From an uncultured Alphaproteobacteria bacterium (GTDB taxonomy: Bacteria; Pseudomonadota; Alphaproteobacteria; UBA828): a stretch of DNA of 32,273 bases. The DNA lies in NCBI GenBank assembly GCA_913053235.1, contig CAJXFT010000016.1, forward strand, positions 1 through 32,273, read 5' to 3'. Below, piece by piece: positions 1 through 7,390 of the stretch; the first letter of the stretch is position 1; each line of letters begins with the position of its first letter. Below the pieces are notes generated by a model. That model was given only the letters and a program-made list of their open reading frames with translations. It searched no databases and was not told where the DNA came from. A program made the translations under genes and the position numbers.

Positions 1-94
1 AGTGATGATCTACAATCTGCTCCGAACTGAAGGTTATCTGGGAAATGTCGGATAAGGGAACAATGCGGCGCTCGAATATCACCGCTTCTTGGTA

Positions 95-760
95 TTAATT
101 GACGGCGCTCTCACCGCGCGCCTCGACCTGGGCACGCAATTCTTCGAGAAAGCCGTCCATTCCCTTGCGTTTGATCACCGAGGCGAATTCGACGCGATGG
201 GTGTGCAGCATGCTGATGCCCTCGACATTCACGTCGACCACTCTGTAGCCGCCATCGATCACGCGCACGCGATAATCGACGCCAACCGGATCACCGCCCG
301 ACGGCCTGAGAATATGGGTGCGCACGATGGTGTCACCGTCGATATCCGACTCGACGGTCTGCAGGATTTCGAAGATTTCGCCGTTATACGAATCAAAACG
401 GCTGGCATAGACGCGGACGATAAAGTCGACGAACACATCATCATAGGCTTGGCGCTGCGCTTCCGTGGCGCGTTTCCAATAACGCCCCAGAACAAAGCGG
501 CTGATCGTCTTTATGTGAAAGCCCTCGACGAGGATGTTGCGGAACGCCGATTCACGCTCGGCAAAAGTGGTGTTCTCCTTATCGCCCAACACGCTGACGG
601 CGCGCTCGCCAAGGCTGCGGATGAATTCACCGGCGTCGCTGTTCTCGGCGCTCATCGAAACGTTGGCGGCGGAAATGGTGAACAGCAACAGCGCCAGCAG
701 GGCGATGATTCGACGACGTCCGGCCACACTTCGACGCGCCACGATGCCTATTATTTTCAT
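95..760 (-). CDS. mlaC: MlaC-type periplasmic phospholipid-binding protein
   Basis: The 221-residue product matches the MlaC/Ttg2D family (E. coli MlaC is about 211 residues). In known systems this soluble periplasmic protein shuttles phospholipids between the outer membrane MlaA complex and the inner membrane MlaFEDB transporter to keep the outer leaflet free of phospholipid. An N-terminal signal peptide is visible: RRR followed by the hydrophobic run IIALLALLLF and an A-rich end near residue 38. The mature part carries family-like segments such as ISRFVLGRYW and YRVVDVNVEG. The start overlaps the mlaA stop as ATGA, so it is the second gene of an mlaA-mlaC unit. The transporter genes mlaFED are not in the window. 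The 94 bases between its stop and the window edge show no gene I can support. Confidence 0.9.
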   Translation of the reverse strand: MKIIGIVARRSVAGRRRIIALLALLLFTISAANVSMSAENSDAGEFIRSLGERAVSVLGDKENTTFAERESAFRNILVEGFHIKTISRFVLGRYWKRATEAQRQAYDDVFVDFIVRVYASRFDSYNGEIFEILQTVESDIDGDTIVRTHILRPSGGDPVGVDYRVRVIDGGYRVVDVNVEGISMLHTHRVEFASVIKRKGMDGFLEELRAQVEARGESAVN

Positions 761-1587
761 TCTTCACTCTCTTCGCCGGTAGCCGAAGCCTGGTCAAATT
801 CCTCGTCCGAGAATTCTTCCAACGTGATACTGGGTATAGGCAGGGGCGGTGGCAGTTCGCCGTTGCGAATTTCATTCGACCGGTGCTGGCGGTAGAGCTC
901 GCGCATGGCGGCATAGAAATCGATCGAGGTCTCTTCCAGGGTCTCCAAATCGTCAATATGCAGGGCGCGCTGATCGATGCCGCGGGCAATGAAGCGCTGA
1001 TATCTCTCATGATCGCGCAAGGCCTTGGTGAAGGGATCGAGGACCCAATCCACACCCATGCCCACGGCGTCGCGCGGATTGGAGGGGCCGAACAGAGGCA
1101 GCACCAGATAAGGCCCCTCGCCGACACCCCAAACACCCAATGTCTGGCCAAAATCTTCATCCGTCCGGCTCAGGCCGATGCCCGCGGCAACATCGAAAAA
1201 ACCGGCCAGGCCGATGGTCGAATTGAAGGCGAAGCGCAGCATCGAGGTGGCGGCGCGCTCCAATTCCCACTGCAACAGGGCGTTGGCGAAGTTGACCGGC
1301 TCACCCAAATTGTTGAGCGCGTCATTGACCCGGTCGCGGCCCCATTGCGGCACCACGCCGACATATATCTCGGCCAGCGGTTTAAGCAACACGCCATCGA
1401 CGGTTTGATTGATGGCGAAGGTGACCCGATTGATGTCTTCAAACGGATCGTTCACCGAATATTCTTCGTCATCATATTCGCCGGGCGGCGGCGTCGACGA
1501 GCAACCGGCGGCAATGCCGACCACCACCATCAGGGCCAGCATTTGCGCCAGACGTCTCCATGCTCCAGATGCCGCCCAAAAGCTCAA
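757..1587 (-). CDS. mlaA: MlaA (VacJ) outer membrane lipoprotein, TTG start
   Basis: The 276-residue product belongs to the MlaA/VacJ family, an outer membrane lipoprotein that removes mislocalised phospholipid from the outer leaflet and passes it to MlaC. Residues 1-28 form a lipoprotein signal (WRRLAQ, hydrophobic core, then AAGC), with lipidated Cys29 followed by Ser, which suits outer membrane sorting. Family motifs include NDPFEDINR near residue 46, FGQTLGVWGVGEGPYLVLP in the middle and the stretch around DPFTKALRD. I accept the TTG start because a GAGGA ribosome site lies 7 bases upstream and it supplies the charged n-region. The next in-frame ATG (residue 16) would leave a signal without positive charge. 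The C-terminal about 25 residues are acidic and probably disordered. It is the promoter-proximal gene of mlaA-mlaC. Confidence 0.92.
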   Translation of the reverse strand: MSFWAASGAWRRLAQMLALMVVVGIAAGCSSTPPPGEYDDEEYSVNDPFEDINRVTFAINQTVDGVLLKPLAEIYVGVVPQWGRDRVNDALNNLGEPVNFANALLQWELERAATSMLRFAFNSTIGLAGFFDVAAGIGLSRTDEDFGQTLGVWGVGEGPYLVLPLFGPSNPRDAVGMGVDWVLDPFTKALRDHERYQRFIARGIDQRALHIDDLETLEETSIDFYAAMRELYRQHRSNEIRNGELPPPLPIPSITLEEFSDEEFDQASATGEESEE

Positions 1588-1594
1588 ATGCCCG

Positions 1595-1599
1595 TCCTC
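1595..1599 (-). promoter_or_regulatory. Ribosome binding site fixing the mlaA TTG start
   Basis: On the minus strand GAGGA is followed by 7 bases and then TTG. No in-frame ATG exists at this distance, so this site decides the unusual start codon. Confidence 0.6.
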
Positions 1600-1623
1600 G
1601 AATTCACAACCTTGCCCATCACC

Positions 1624-1646
1624 GATTCCACCGATTCCTATGATTC
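1624..1646. promoter_or_regulatory. Three GANTC sites at 9-bp spacing upstream of mlaA
   Basis: GATTC occurs at 1624, 1633 and 1642, an exact 9-bp period, 37-59 bases upstream of the mlaA start. On the minus strand two of them form the tandem GGAATCGGT GGAATCGGT. GANTC is the target of the CcrM methyltransferase of alphaproteobacteria. A regulatory role here is inference. Confidence 0.5.
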
Positions 1647-1686
1647 TTATCCGGCACGCATTACGTCGGCATTAACGGTAACGCAG

Positions 1687-1715
1687 TTTTTACCCAGATG
1701 ATTGATTTTTAGCAA
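1687..1715 (-). promoter_or_regulatory. Weak candidate promoter for mlaA
   Basis: On the minus strand TTGCTA (1710-1715) and TAAAAA (1687-1692) are 17 bp apart, each matching 4 of 6 consensus sigma70 positions. It is the best pair I see upstream of mlaA, but the match is weak. Confidence 0.3.
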
Positions 1716-1732
1716 TCCCGTGATTTTAGCAA
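1703..1732. repeat. Direct repeat TGATTTT(T)AGCAA
   Basis: TGATTTTTAGCAA (1703-1715) and TGATTTTAGCAA (1721-1732) differ by one inserted T and start 18 bp apart. They overlap the candidate mlaA -35 box and could be a double binding site. Confidence 0.45.
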
Positions 1733-1905
1733 CAGTCAGAGAGTAGCGAATTCATCGATGAGGCCCAAGACGAATATCCCAATCCCAGGCCCGCACGATT
1801 CTCCAATTCAGTCCGTAACCCCGTCAGCTAATTAACATATCCCAAATCAAGACACCAGCACCACAATATGCGAATCCCGCCCGCAACCGACTGGGCGGAC
1901 CGCGA

Positions 1906-1923
1906 TGTAACATTTATGCTACA
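1906..1923. repeat. 18-bp operator-like palindrome
   Basis: TGTAaCATttATGcTACA is a near-perfect inverted repeat (7 of 8 arm positions match). Its length and symmetry resemble a dimeric regulator site. It lies about 320 bp upstream of mlaA; no regulator can be assigned. Confidence 0.4.
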
Positions 1924-2009
1924 GGTTCGGTTAACGCGGCATCAATTTTCTAGGTTCACCGGGTTGAGATTCGCCGCAATCCGAGGAAAATACAGCTAAC
2001 TAATTGATA

Positions 2010-2027
2010 AACAATAATAATATTGTT
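2010..2027. repeat. AT-rich inverted repeat AACAATA-N4-TATTGTT
   Basis: The two 7-bp arms are perfectly complementary around a 4-base centre. There is no GC-rich stem or T-tract, so it looks more like a protein-binding site or a bendable AT-rich element than a terminator. Confidence 0.35.
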
Positions 2028-2157
2028 GACGAAAATAAATGTCACAGATCGCGGCAAATCGAATCGGAAAATGCCGCGTGCGATGGCGCGGAATGTCTTT
2101 GACGGCACGGTTCTCGCTCGTTGGCGCCGGGCGTCGTGATGGCCGGCGCGCGGGCGA

Positions 2158-4194
2158 TTATTCTTCGCCTTCCTTCGCCGCCGCCAGCACATCGTCGGCG
2201 AGGCGGCCGGTCAATTCCTGCAAATGATCGAACTCGAATTCAAAACTGCCGACTCCGAGGCTTAAGGATCGCAATTCGATGATCAGGTCATGCATCTCGG
2301 CCTGCGGCATTTGGAAGGTGGTCTCGTCCCAGCCGGTCCAGCCTTCCTTGGCGGAAAATCCCAGCACTTGGCCCCGGCGTCCGGTAATCAGGCGCTGGAC
2401 GTTGGGCGTGAAATCGCTCGGCGCCGAAATCTTGACCTCGTAAATCGGCTCCAACAGAACCGGGCTGCATTTCGGCATGCCTTCCGACATCGCCATGCGG
2501 CCGGCCGTCTTGAACGCCTGCTCCGAACTGTCGACGGCGTGATGCTTGCCGTCGGTGAGCGTCACGGAAACATCGACCACGGGAAATCCGAGCGGCCCTT
2601 TGATCAAATATTCCAGAACTCCGTTTTGCACCGCCGGGATGTATTGCTTGGGCACCGAGCCGCCGACGACCGTGTTTTCGAATTCGAACCCGGCGCCGCG
2701 CGGCAGCGGTTTGATGTCGATGTGAACGTCGCCGAACTGGCCGTGCCCGCCGGACTGCTTCTTGAAACGCGAATGCTGCGATACCGGTTTGCGAATGGCT
2801 TCCTTATACGCCACTTTCGGAATCTCGGTGGCCAGCCCAACGCCGTATTTTTCCTTCAGGCGGTCGAGCGCGACACGCAAATGCATTTCTCCTTGCCCCC
2901 AAAGGACGCTGTCATTGGTGTCCTTGACGAGCTTGAAAACCACCGAGGGGTCTTCCTGGCGTAACTTGGCGATGGCGCCGGAAAGCTTGACCTCGTCCTC
3001 GCGCTTGCTGGCGTGAACCGCAAAGGAATAGACCGGCGGCAATTCGGGGGCGAACGGCAGGGCTTCGCCGACCGGCGTATCCTGCGGCGAGATCGTCGCG
3101 CCGGTTGTGATTTCGCTGAGCCGCCCGAGCCCGACAATTTCACCGGCGCCGGCCTTGGCGAGCTTGTTCTGCTGCTGGCCGAGCAGCGAGAACATGCCGG
3201 CAATGCGCTCTCCGCCATCGAGGACCGTGCCGTCGGCAAACTCACCGCGCCAGATTCGCGCCAGCGATATTTTGCCGCCATGCGGCGAAATATAGGTTTT
3301 GATGATCTGCCCGAGCGGCTCCGCGGCCGCCATGTCGATACCCTTGAGGCGCGCCACCGAGCTGCCGTCCGGGCCGATCGATATGATCGCCTGCAGCAAA
3401 CGGCGCACGCCCCAATCCTTTTCCGCGGCGCCCATGAACACCGGCGCCACATTCGCCTCAGCCAAGGTCGCGCGGAGAAACTCAGAGACCTCCTCCTCGC
3501 TCGGAATCTTGTCCTCGAGCAAATTCTCCAACAGCGAATCGTCGAAATCGGCCAGACTTTCGAGCAGTTGGGTGCGCGCTTCTTCCTGGCGCGACGATAC
3601 GCTGTCCGGTGTGCCGATCTTCCCCGACACCTGATTGTCGGCATATTGATAGGCATTTCCGGTGATCAGATCGACATAGCCGCCGACCGAATCGCCCTCC
3701 CGTATCGCCACTTGGCAGGGCACCAGCGGAGTCTCGGAAACGGTGCTCAGCGCCTCGATCAGCTGCGCCACCCTTACCGTCGATTCATCGATCTTATTGG
3801 CGAATACCGCATGCGGTATCTTGTTCTGGCCGAGAAATTTGAACAGCCGGCCCATCGTCCAAATTCGATCGATATCCGGTTCGCAGACGACGATGGCGAG
3901 ATCGACGCCCATCAGCGCATTGAACGTCTCCTGGGAAAACTCCACCGAGCCCGGACAATCGAGTATCGTCACATGCGTGCCGCCATGATCGAAAGTCGCG
4001 GTATTGACTTCGACCCCGGATGTGCGCGCCCGCGCCTCCGGCGACGCGTCGCCGACGCTGTTGCCGTCGCGCACGCTGCCGCGCCGGCCGATGGCGCCGG
4101 AGACGAACAGCATGCTTTCGAGAAGCGTCGTCTTGCCGCTCGTATAGGGGCCCACGAGAGCCACACTGCGCGGCCCGCCAGCTACATCGCTCAT
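2158..4194 (-). CDS. EF-G-like translational GTPase (EF-G2 type)
   Basis: The 678-residue protein aligns along its length with elongation factor G: an N-terminal G domain, a domain II region near residues 290-370, and EF-G domains III-V including HGQFGDV and GGSVPKQYIPAVQ segments. The G1 loop is GPYTSGKT (15-22) and G4 is NKID (133-136). G3 reads DCPGS (79-83) where canonical EF-G has DTPGH, so the histidine that positions the hydrolytic water is Ser. Switch I reads SGVEV where EF-G has RGITI, losing the Mg-coordinating Thr. This pattern matches the divergent EF-G-like/EF-G2 family, whose role is poorly defined, so the protein is probably not the housekeeping translocase. A GGGAG ribosome site lies 5 bases before the ATG. 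It is divergent from djlA. Confidence 0.85.
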   Translation of the reverse strand: MSDVAGGPRSVALVGPYTSGKTTLLESMLFVSGAIGRRGSVRDGNSVGDASPEARARTSGVEVNTATFDHGGTHVTILDCPGSVEFSQETFNALMGVDLAIVVCEPDIDRIWTMGRLFKFLGQNKIPHAVFANKIDESTVRVAQLIEALSTVSETPLVPCQVAIREGDSVGGYVDLITGNAYQYADNQVSGKIGTPDSVSSRQEEARTQLLESLADFDDSLLENLLEDKIPSEEEVSEFLRATLAEANVAPVFMGAAEKDWGVRRLLQAIISIGPDGSSVARLKGIDMAAAEPLGQIIKTYISPHGGKISLARIWRGEFADGTVLDGGERIAGMFSLLGQQQNKLAKAGAGEIVGLGRLSEITTGATISPQDTPVGEALPFAPELPPVYSFAVHASKREDEVKLSGAIAKLRQEDPSVVFKLVKDTNDSVLWGQGEMHLRVALDRLKEKYGVGLATEIPKVAYKEAIRKPVSQHSRFKKQSGGHGQFGDVHIDIKPLPRGAGFEFENTVVGGSVPKQYIPAVQNGVLEYLIKGPLGFPVVDVSVTLTDGKHHAVDSSEQAFKTAGRMAMSEGMPKCSPVLLEPIYEVKISAPSDFTPNVQRLITGRRGQVLGFSAKEGWTGWDETTFQMPQAEMHDLIIELRSLSLGVGSFEFEFDHLQELTGRLADDVLAAAKEGEE

Positions 4195-4210
4195 AATATC
4201 TCCCTTGTTC

Positions 4211-4233
4211 AGCGCCCGTCTTTCGCGGGCGCT
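4211..4233 (-). promoter_or_regulatory. Stem-loop in the leader of the EF-G-like gene
   Basis: On the minus strand AGCGCCCG and CGGGCGCT form a perfect 8-bp stem with a 7-base loop, ending 6 bases before the GGGAG ribosome site. No T-run follows, so it is not an intrinsic terminator. It may influence initiation or mRNA stability. Confidence 0.45.
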
Positions 4234-4446
4234 TGGACTCGATGTTCCTTGAATTTCCGTTTCGAACGGCCGCTGAAAGCGTCACCGCCATGTCGCGCGG
4301 CGGATGGTTCCAGCACTCTGCCCTTATTGCAACAGAGATTGCCGCATCTCGCAATTCCGGCTTTTGATCGGCGCCCTCCGCTCTCGGCACTGGCGCCGGG
4401 AGAGGCGGCGGATTATCTTGCTCGCATATCAGCCGAGGAATGGTCG

Positions 4447-5193
4447 ATGAGCATTTGGGGCAAAATAATCGGCGGCGCCGCGGGCTTTGCGCTGGGCGGG
4501 CCGATCGGCGCGCTGGTCGGCGTCGCGGCCGGTCATTTCGTCGATCGGGCGAGCATGCGCGGGCGCCAGGTGGGCGGCTCGGCGGCGCCCGGAATCGAGA
4601 CCAAGCGCCAGGTCTTCGCCGTCGCCCTGATCGTGCTGTGCGCCAAAATGGCCAAGGCCGACGGCCAGGTCACGCGCGACGAGATCGACGCCTTCAAACG
4701 CATCTTCCGCGTGCCCGAGCGCGAAATGGAGCAGGTCGGCCAGATCTTCAACGAGGCGCGCCGCGAATCGACCGGCTTCGAGCCCTATGCCGAGCAGGTC
4801 ATGGAGATATTTCCGCATAACCACCATGTGCGCGAGGAATTGCTCGCCGCACTGTTCCACATCGCCCAGGCCGACGGCGTGATTCACGAGGGCGAGCTCG
4901 CCTATCTCAAAAGCGTCGCCCGCATCTTCCAATTCAACGAACGCGATTTCGAGCGCATATTCTCGCGCCATATCGGCTCCGACGATGCCGACCCGTATGA
5001 AATTCTGGGCGTCGAGCGCGACGCCGAGGACGCCGAGATCAAGCGCGCCTACCACGATTTGATACGCGAGAACCACCCCGACCGGCTGATGGCCGAAGGC
5101 CTGCCGCAGGAGATGATCGACGTGGCGAACGAGAAAGTGGCGTTTATCAACGACGCCTATGACCGCATCGAAAAGCTGCGCGGCATGAAATGA
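4447..5193 (+). CDS. djlA: DjlA-like membrane-anchored J-domain co-chaperone
   Basis: The 248-residue product starts MSIWGKIIGG and continues as a Gly-rich hydrophobic segment to about residue 34, very like the single membrane anchor of E. coli DjlA. A TerB-like helical domain covers about 50-165 (the KMAKADGQVTRDE and HIAQADGVIHEGEL repeats). A C-terminal J domain covers about 182-248 with DPYEILGV and the HPD motif at 210-212 that stimulates DnaK ATPase. I chose the ATG at 4447 because it gives the DjlA-type N-terminus and has GAGGA upstream at good spacing. The track's longer version (from 3013) is an antisense extension across the EF-G-like gene, and an overlapping ATG at 4440 is in another frame. 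It probably recruits DnaK to the inner membrane. Confidence 0.9.
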   Translation: MSIWGKIIGGAAGFALGGPIGALVGVAAGHFVDRASMRGRQVGGSAAPGIETKRQVFAVALIVLCAKMAKADGQVTRDEIDAFKRIFRVPEREMEQVGQIFNEARRESTGFEPYAEQVMEIFPHNHHVREELLAALFHIAQADGVIHEGELAYLKSVARIFQFNERDFERIFSRHIGSDDADPYEILGVERDAEDAEIKRAYHDLIRENHPDRLMAEGLPQEMIDVANEKVAFINDAYDRIEKLRGMK

Positions 5194-5201
5194 TTCGAGC
5201 C

Positions 5202-5234
5202 GCGCCGGGGGCGCCGGGGGCGCCGGGCGGCGCC
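5202..5234. repeat. GC-rich 9-bp tandem repeat before the EamA gene
   Basis: GCGCCGGGG occurs twice in perfect tandem, then once with one change (GCGCCGGGC), followed by GGCGCC. It fills nearly all of the djlA to permease gap where a ribosome site would be expected, and no clear Shine-Dalgarno is visible. Confidence 0.55.
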
Positions 5235-5236
5235 GA

Positions 5237-6139
5237 ATGACGCCGCTCCATATCCTGCTCGGTATCGCATTGGCGATGCTGTGGGGCTTCGGGTTCGTGA
5301 CCGGCAAATACGCCGCCAGTCACATGGAACCGCTGTTTTTCCTGGCCCTTCGCTTTATCGCCGTATCCTTGATACTGGTCTGGTTCGTACGCCTGCCGCG
5401 CGGCCACATAAAGGCCGTCATGCTGTTCGCCCTGAGCATGGGCGCCGGGCATTTCGGCCTCTTCTATATCGCCCTCGGCATGGGCGTCGAGGCCTCGACA
5501 GCGGCCATCATCTGGCAGACCCAGGTTCCCATGACAGTGGTTCTGGCCGCCCTCCTGTTGGGCGACCGTCCCGGCTGGATCGGCTTTTTCGGCATCGTCA
5601 TCGCGTTTAGCGGCGTGCTGGTGCTGGTCGGCGAGCCGCGCCATTTCGGCAACGGCCTGGCCATCGGTCTGGCGCTGGCGTCATGCGTCATGTGGGCGAT
5701 CGCCAATATCCAGGCCAAGAAGTTGACCGATGTCGAGCCGCTGGCGCTCAACGCCTGGATGTCGGTGTGCTCGGCGATCATGCTGCTCATCTGCTCGCTC
5801 ATTCTCGAGCGCGGACAATTGGACAGTTTTCTGGTCGCCGACTGGCGCCTGCATGGCTCGCTCATCTATCAGGTCGTGCCTTCGACCGTGGTCGCCTATT
5901 GGATCTGGTATTTCCTGCTCAGCCGGCACCCGGTATCGCGGGTCAGCGGATTCATGCTGCTGGTGCCGTTCTTCGGCGTGCTCGCGGGAATCTTCGCCCT
6001 CGGCGAGCCGATGACCTGGCCGACGGCGCTGGGCGGCGTGGTGACCCTGATCGGGGTGTCGATGATCGTCCTCTCCAGGCGGCCATCCGACGGCGGCGCC
6101 GAAAAGAACGCCCGCGCGCCGGCGCAAAAGCCGGGTTAA
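5237..6139 (+). CDS. EamA-family (DMT superfamily) permease
   Basis: The 300-residue protein is a drug/metabolite transporter superfamily permease with about ten hydrophobic helices, built from two EamA repeats (about 5-135 and 145-285). The first repeat begins with the family-typical AMLWGFGFV, and each repeat ends in a hydrophobic helix preceded by a Gly-Glu/Asp segment (LLLGDRP and FALGEPM). Members export amino acids, cysteine derivatives or other metabolites across the inner membrane; the length and internal motifs recall the E. coli EamA/YdeD group, but the substrate cannot be read from sequence. The start is the first ATG after the GC repeat and gives a membrane helix at once. The hydrophilic C-terminal tail is probably cytoplasmic. 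Ten bases separate it from the amidase gene, so co-transcription is likely. Confidence 0.88.
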   Translation: MTPLHILLGIALAMLWGFGFVTGKYAASHMEPLFFLALRFIAVSLILVWFVRLPRGHIKAVMLFALSMGAGHFGLFYIALGMGVEASTAAIIWQTQVPMTVVLAALLLGDRPGWIGFFGIVIAFSGVLVLVGEPRHFGNGLAIGLALASCVMWAIANIQAKKLTDVEPLALNAWMSVCSAIMLLICSLILERGQLDSFLVADWRLHGSLIYQVVPSTVVAYWIWYFLLSRHPVSRVSGFMLLVPFFGVLAGIFALGEPMTWPTALGGVVTLIGVSMIVLSRRPSDGGAEKNARAPAQKPG

Positions 6140-6149
6140 AATACATCCC

Positions 6150-6902
6150 ATGGCGATAACCTTCACGGCCTGGCCGAGCCCCAATCAGGACGCGCGCCCC
6201 GAGGCGGCGGGCGGCATCGATATATTGGTGCTGCATTATACCGGCATGGCCAGCGCCGGCGCGGCGCTCGAGCGCATGCGCGATCCGGCCGCCAAGGTCA
6301 GCGCCCATTGGTGCATCGACGAAGACGGGCAGATCTACCGCCTGGTGCCGGAGAACATGCGCGCCTGGCATGCCGGCTTGAGCTATTGGCGCCGCAAACA
6401 TCTGGTGAACGACATTTCGATCGGCGTCGAGCTGGTCAATCCGGGCCACGAATTCGGCTACCGGCCGTTTCCGCGCGCCCAGATGGATGCCCTGATCGCG
6501 CTCGCCGGCGATATATTGTCGCGCCACGAAATTGCCGCCGCCGATGTGCTCGGCCATTCCGATGTCGCGCCGCTGCGCAAGCAGGACCCCGGCGAATTGT
6601 TCGACTGGGCCCGCCTGGCGCGCCACGGCATCGGCGTCTGGCCGCAGGCGGCCGGCGAGCCCGAGCAACAGGCGCCGGCGCTCGGCATCGGCGACGCCGG
6701 CGCGGAAGTGCGTGCGTTGCAGGAAAATCTCTTCGATTTCGGCTATGGCCTTAGCAGCGACGGCCACTACGGCGAGGAAAGCGAGGCCATCGTGCGGGCG
6801 TTTCAGCGCCATTTCCGCCAGGCCCGTGTCGACGGCGTCGCCGACGGCGCGACGCGGGCGATTCTCGAGCATCTGCTGGCGCAAACCGGCCGCGCCGCTT
6901 GA
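6150..6902 (+). CDS. AmpD-like N-acetylmuramoyl-L-alanine amidase with peptidoglycan-binding domain
   Basis: The 250-residue enzyme has an Amidase_2 domain (about 22-160) and a C-terminal PG_binding_1 domain (about 178-245; LGIGDAGAEVRALQ and DGHYGEESEAIVRAFQ). Likely zinc ligands are His29 in LHYTGM, the His of VLGHSDVAP and the Asp of KQDPGELF; GVELVNPG matches the conserved amidase strand. The reaction cleaves the MurNAc-L-Ala bond, releasing stem peptide from muropeptides. No signal peptide is present, so it probably acts in the cytoplasm on recycled anhydro-muropeptides, as AmpD does, although the wall-binding domain is more typical of AmiD-like enzymes that meet polymeric wall. The ATG lies 10 bases after the permease stop without a clear ribosome site. 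The stop overlaps the candidate -35 box of rnpB. Confidence 0.88.
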   Translation: MAITFTAWPSPNQDARPEAAGGIDILVLHYTGMASAGAALERMRDPAAKVSAHWCIDEDGQIYRLVPENMRAWHAGLSYWRRKHLVNDISIGVELVNPGHEFGYRPFPRAQMDALIALAGDILSRHEIAAADVLGHSDVAPLRKQDPGELFDWARLARHGIGVWPQAAGEPEQQAPALGIGDAGAEVRALQENLFDFGYGLSSDGHYGEESEAIVRAFQRHFRQARVDGVADGATRAILEHLLAQTGRAA

Positions 6903-6924
6903 CCGCACCGCCAAGCGGTATAAT
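6899..6924 (+). promoter_or_regulatory. Promoter of rnpB
   Basis: A perfect TATAAT (6919-6924) sits about 7-9 bases before the expected 5' end of the RNase P RNA. The best -35 match is TTGACC at 6899-6904, which contains the amidase stop codon. The spacer is only 14 bp, shorter than the usual 16-18, so the true -35 may be a poorer match nearby. Confidence 0.65.
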
Positions 6925-6933
6925 CTGAACATT

Positions 6934-7358
<425 letters not shown>

Positions 7359-7390
7359 TTCTCTCGATCAAACTCGGCCAATACCCGGCG

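Larger units (their letters stand above)
1588..2157. other. 570-bp AT-richer intergenic region between mlaA and the EF-G-like gene
   Basis: No ORF here looks like a real protein; the short ORFs have no recognisable motifs and mostly antisense character. The base composition is clearly more AT-rich than the flanking genes. The region is downstream of the minus-strand EF-G-like gene and upstream of minus-strand mlaA, so it should hold the mlaA promoter and any terminator of the GTPase gene. No stem-loop followed by a T-run is visible. It does hold three GANTC sites, a direct repeat, an 18-bp palindrome and a 7-bp inverted repeat (listed separately). A small RNA cannot be excluded. Confidence 0.6.

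Noticed and set aside
1877-1898. CCGCCC-N10-GGGCGG hairpin considered as a terminator for the EF-G-like transcript
   Set aside because: It is about 260 bp past the stop, the stem is only 6 bp, and no T-run follows on the minus strand.
1956-2192. 78-residue minus-strand ORF downstream of the EF-G-like gene
   Set aside because: It begins inside the GTPase gene in another frame and has no recognisable domain; its AT-rich hydrophobic end reflects base composition.
3013-4446. N-terminal extension of the djlA ORF in the track (726 residues)
   Set aside because: The extra 478 residues run antisense through the EF-G-like gene; the DjlA-type N-terminus and ribosome site place the start at 4447.
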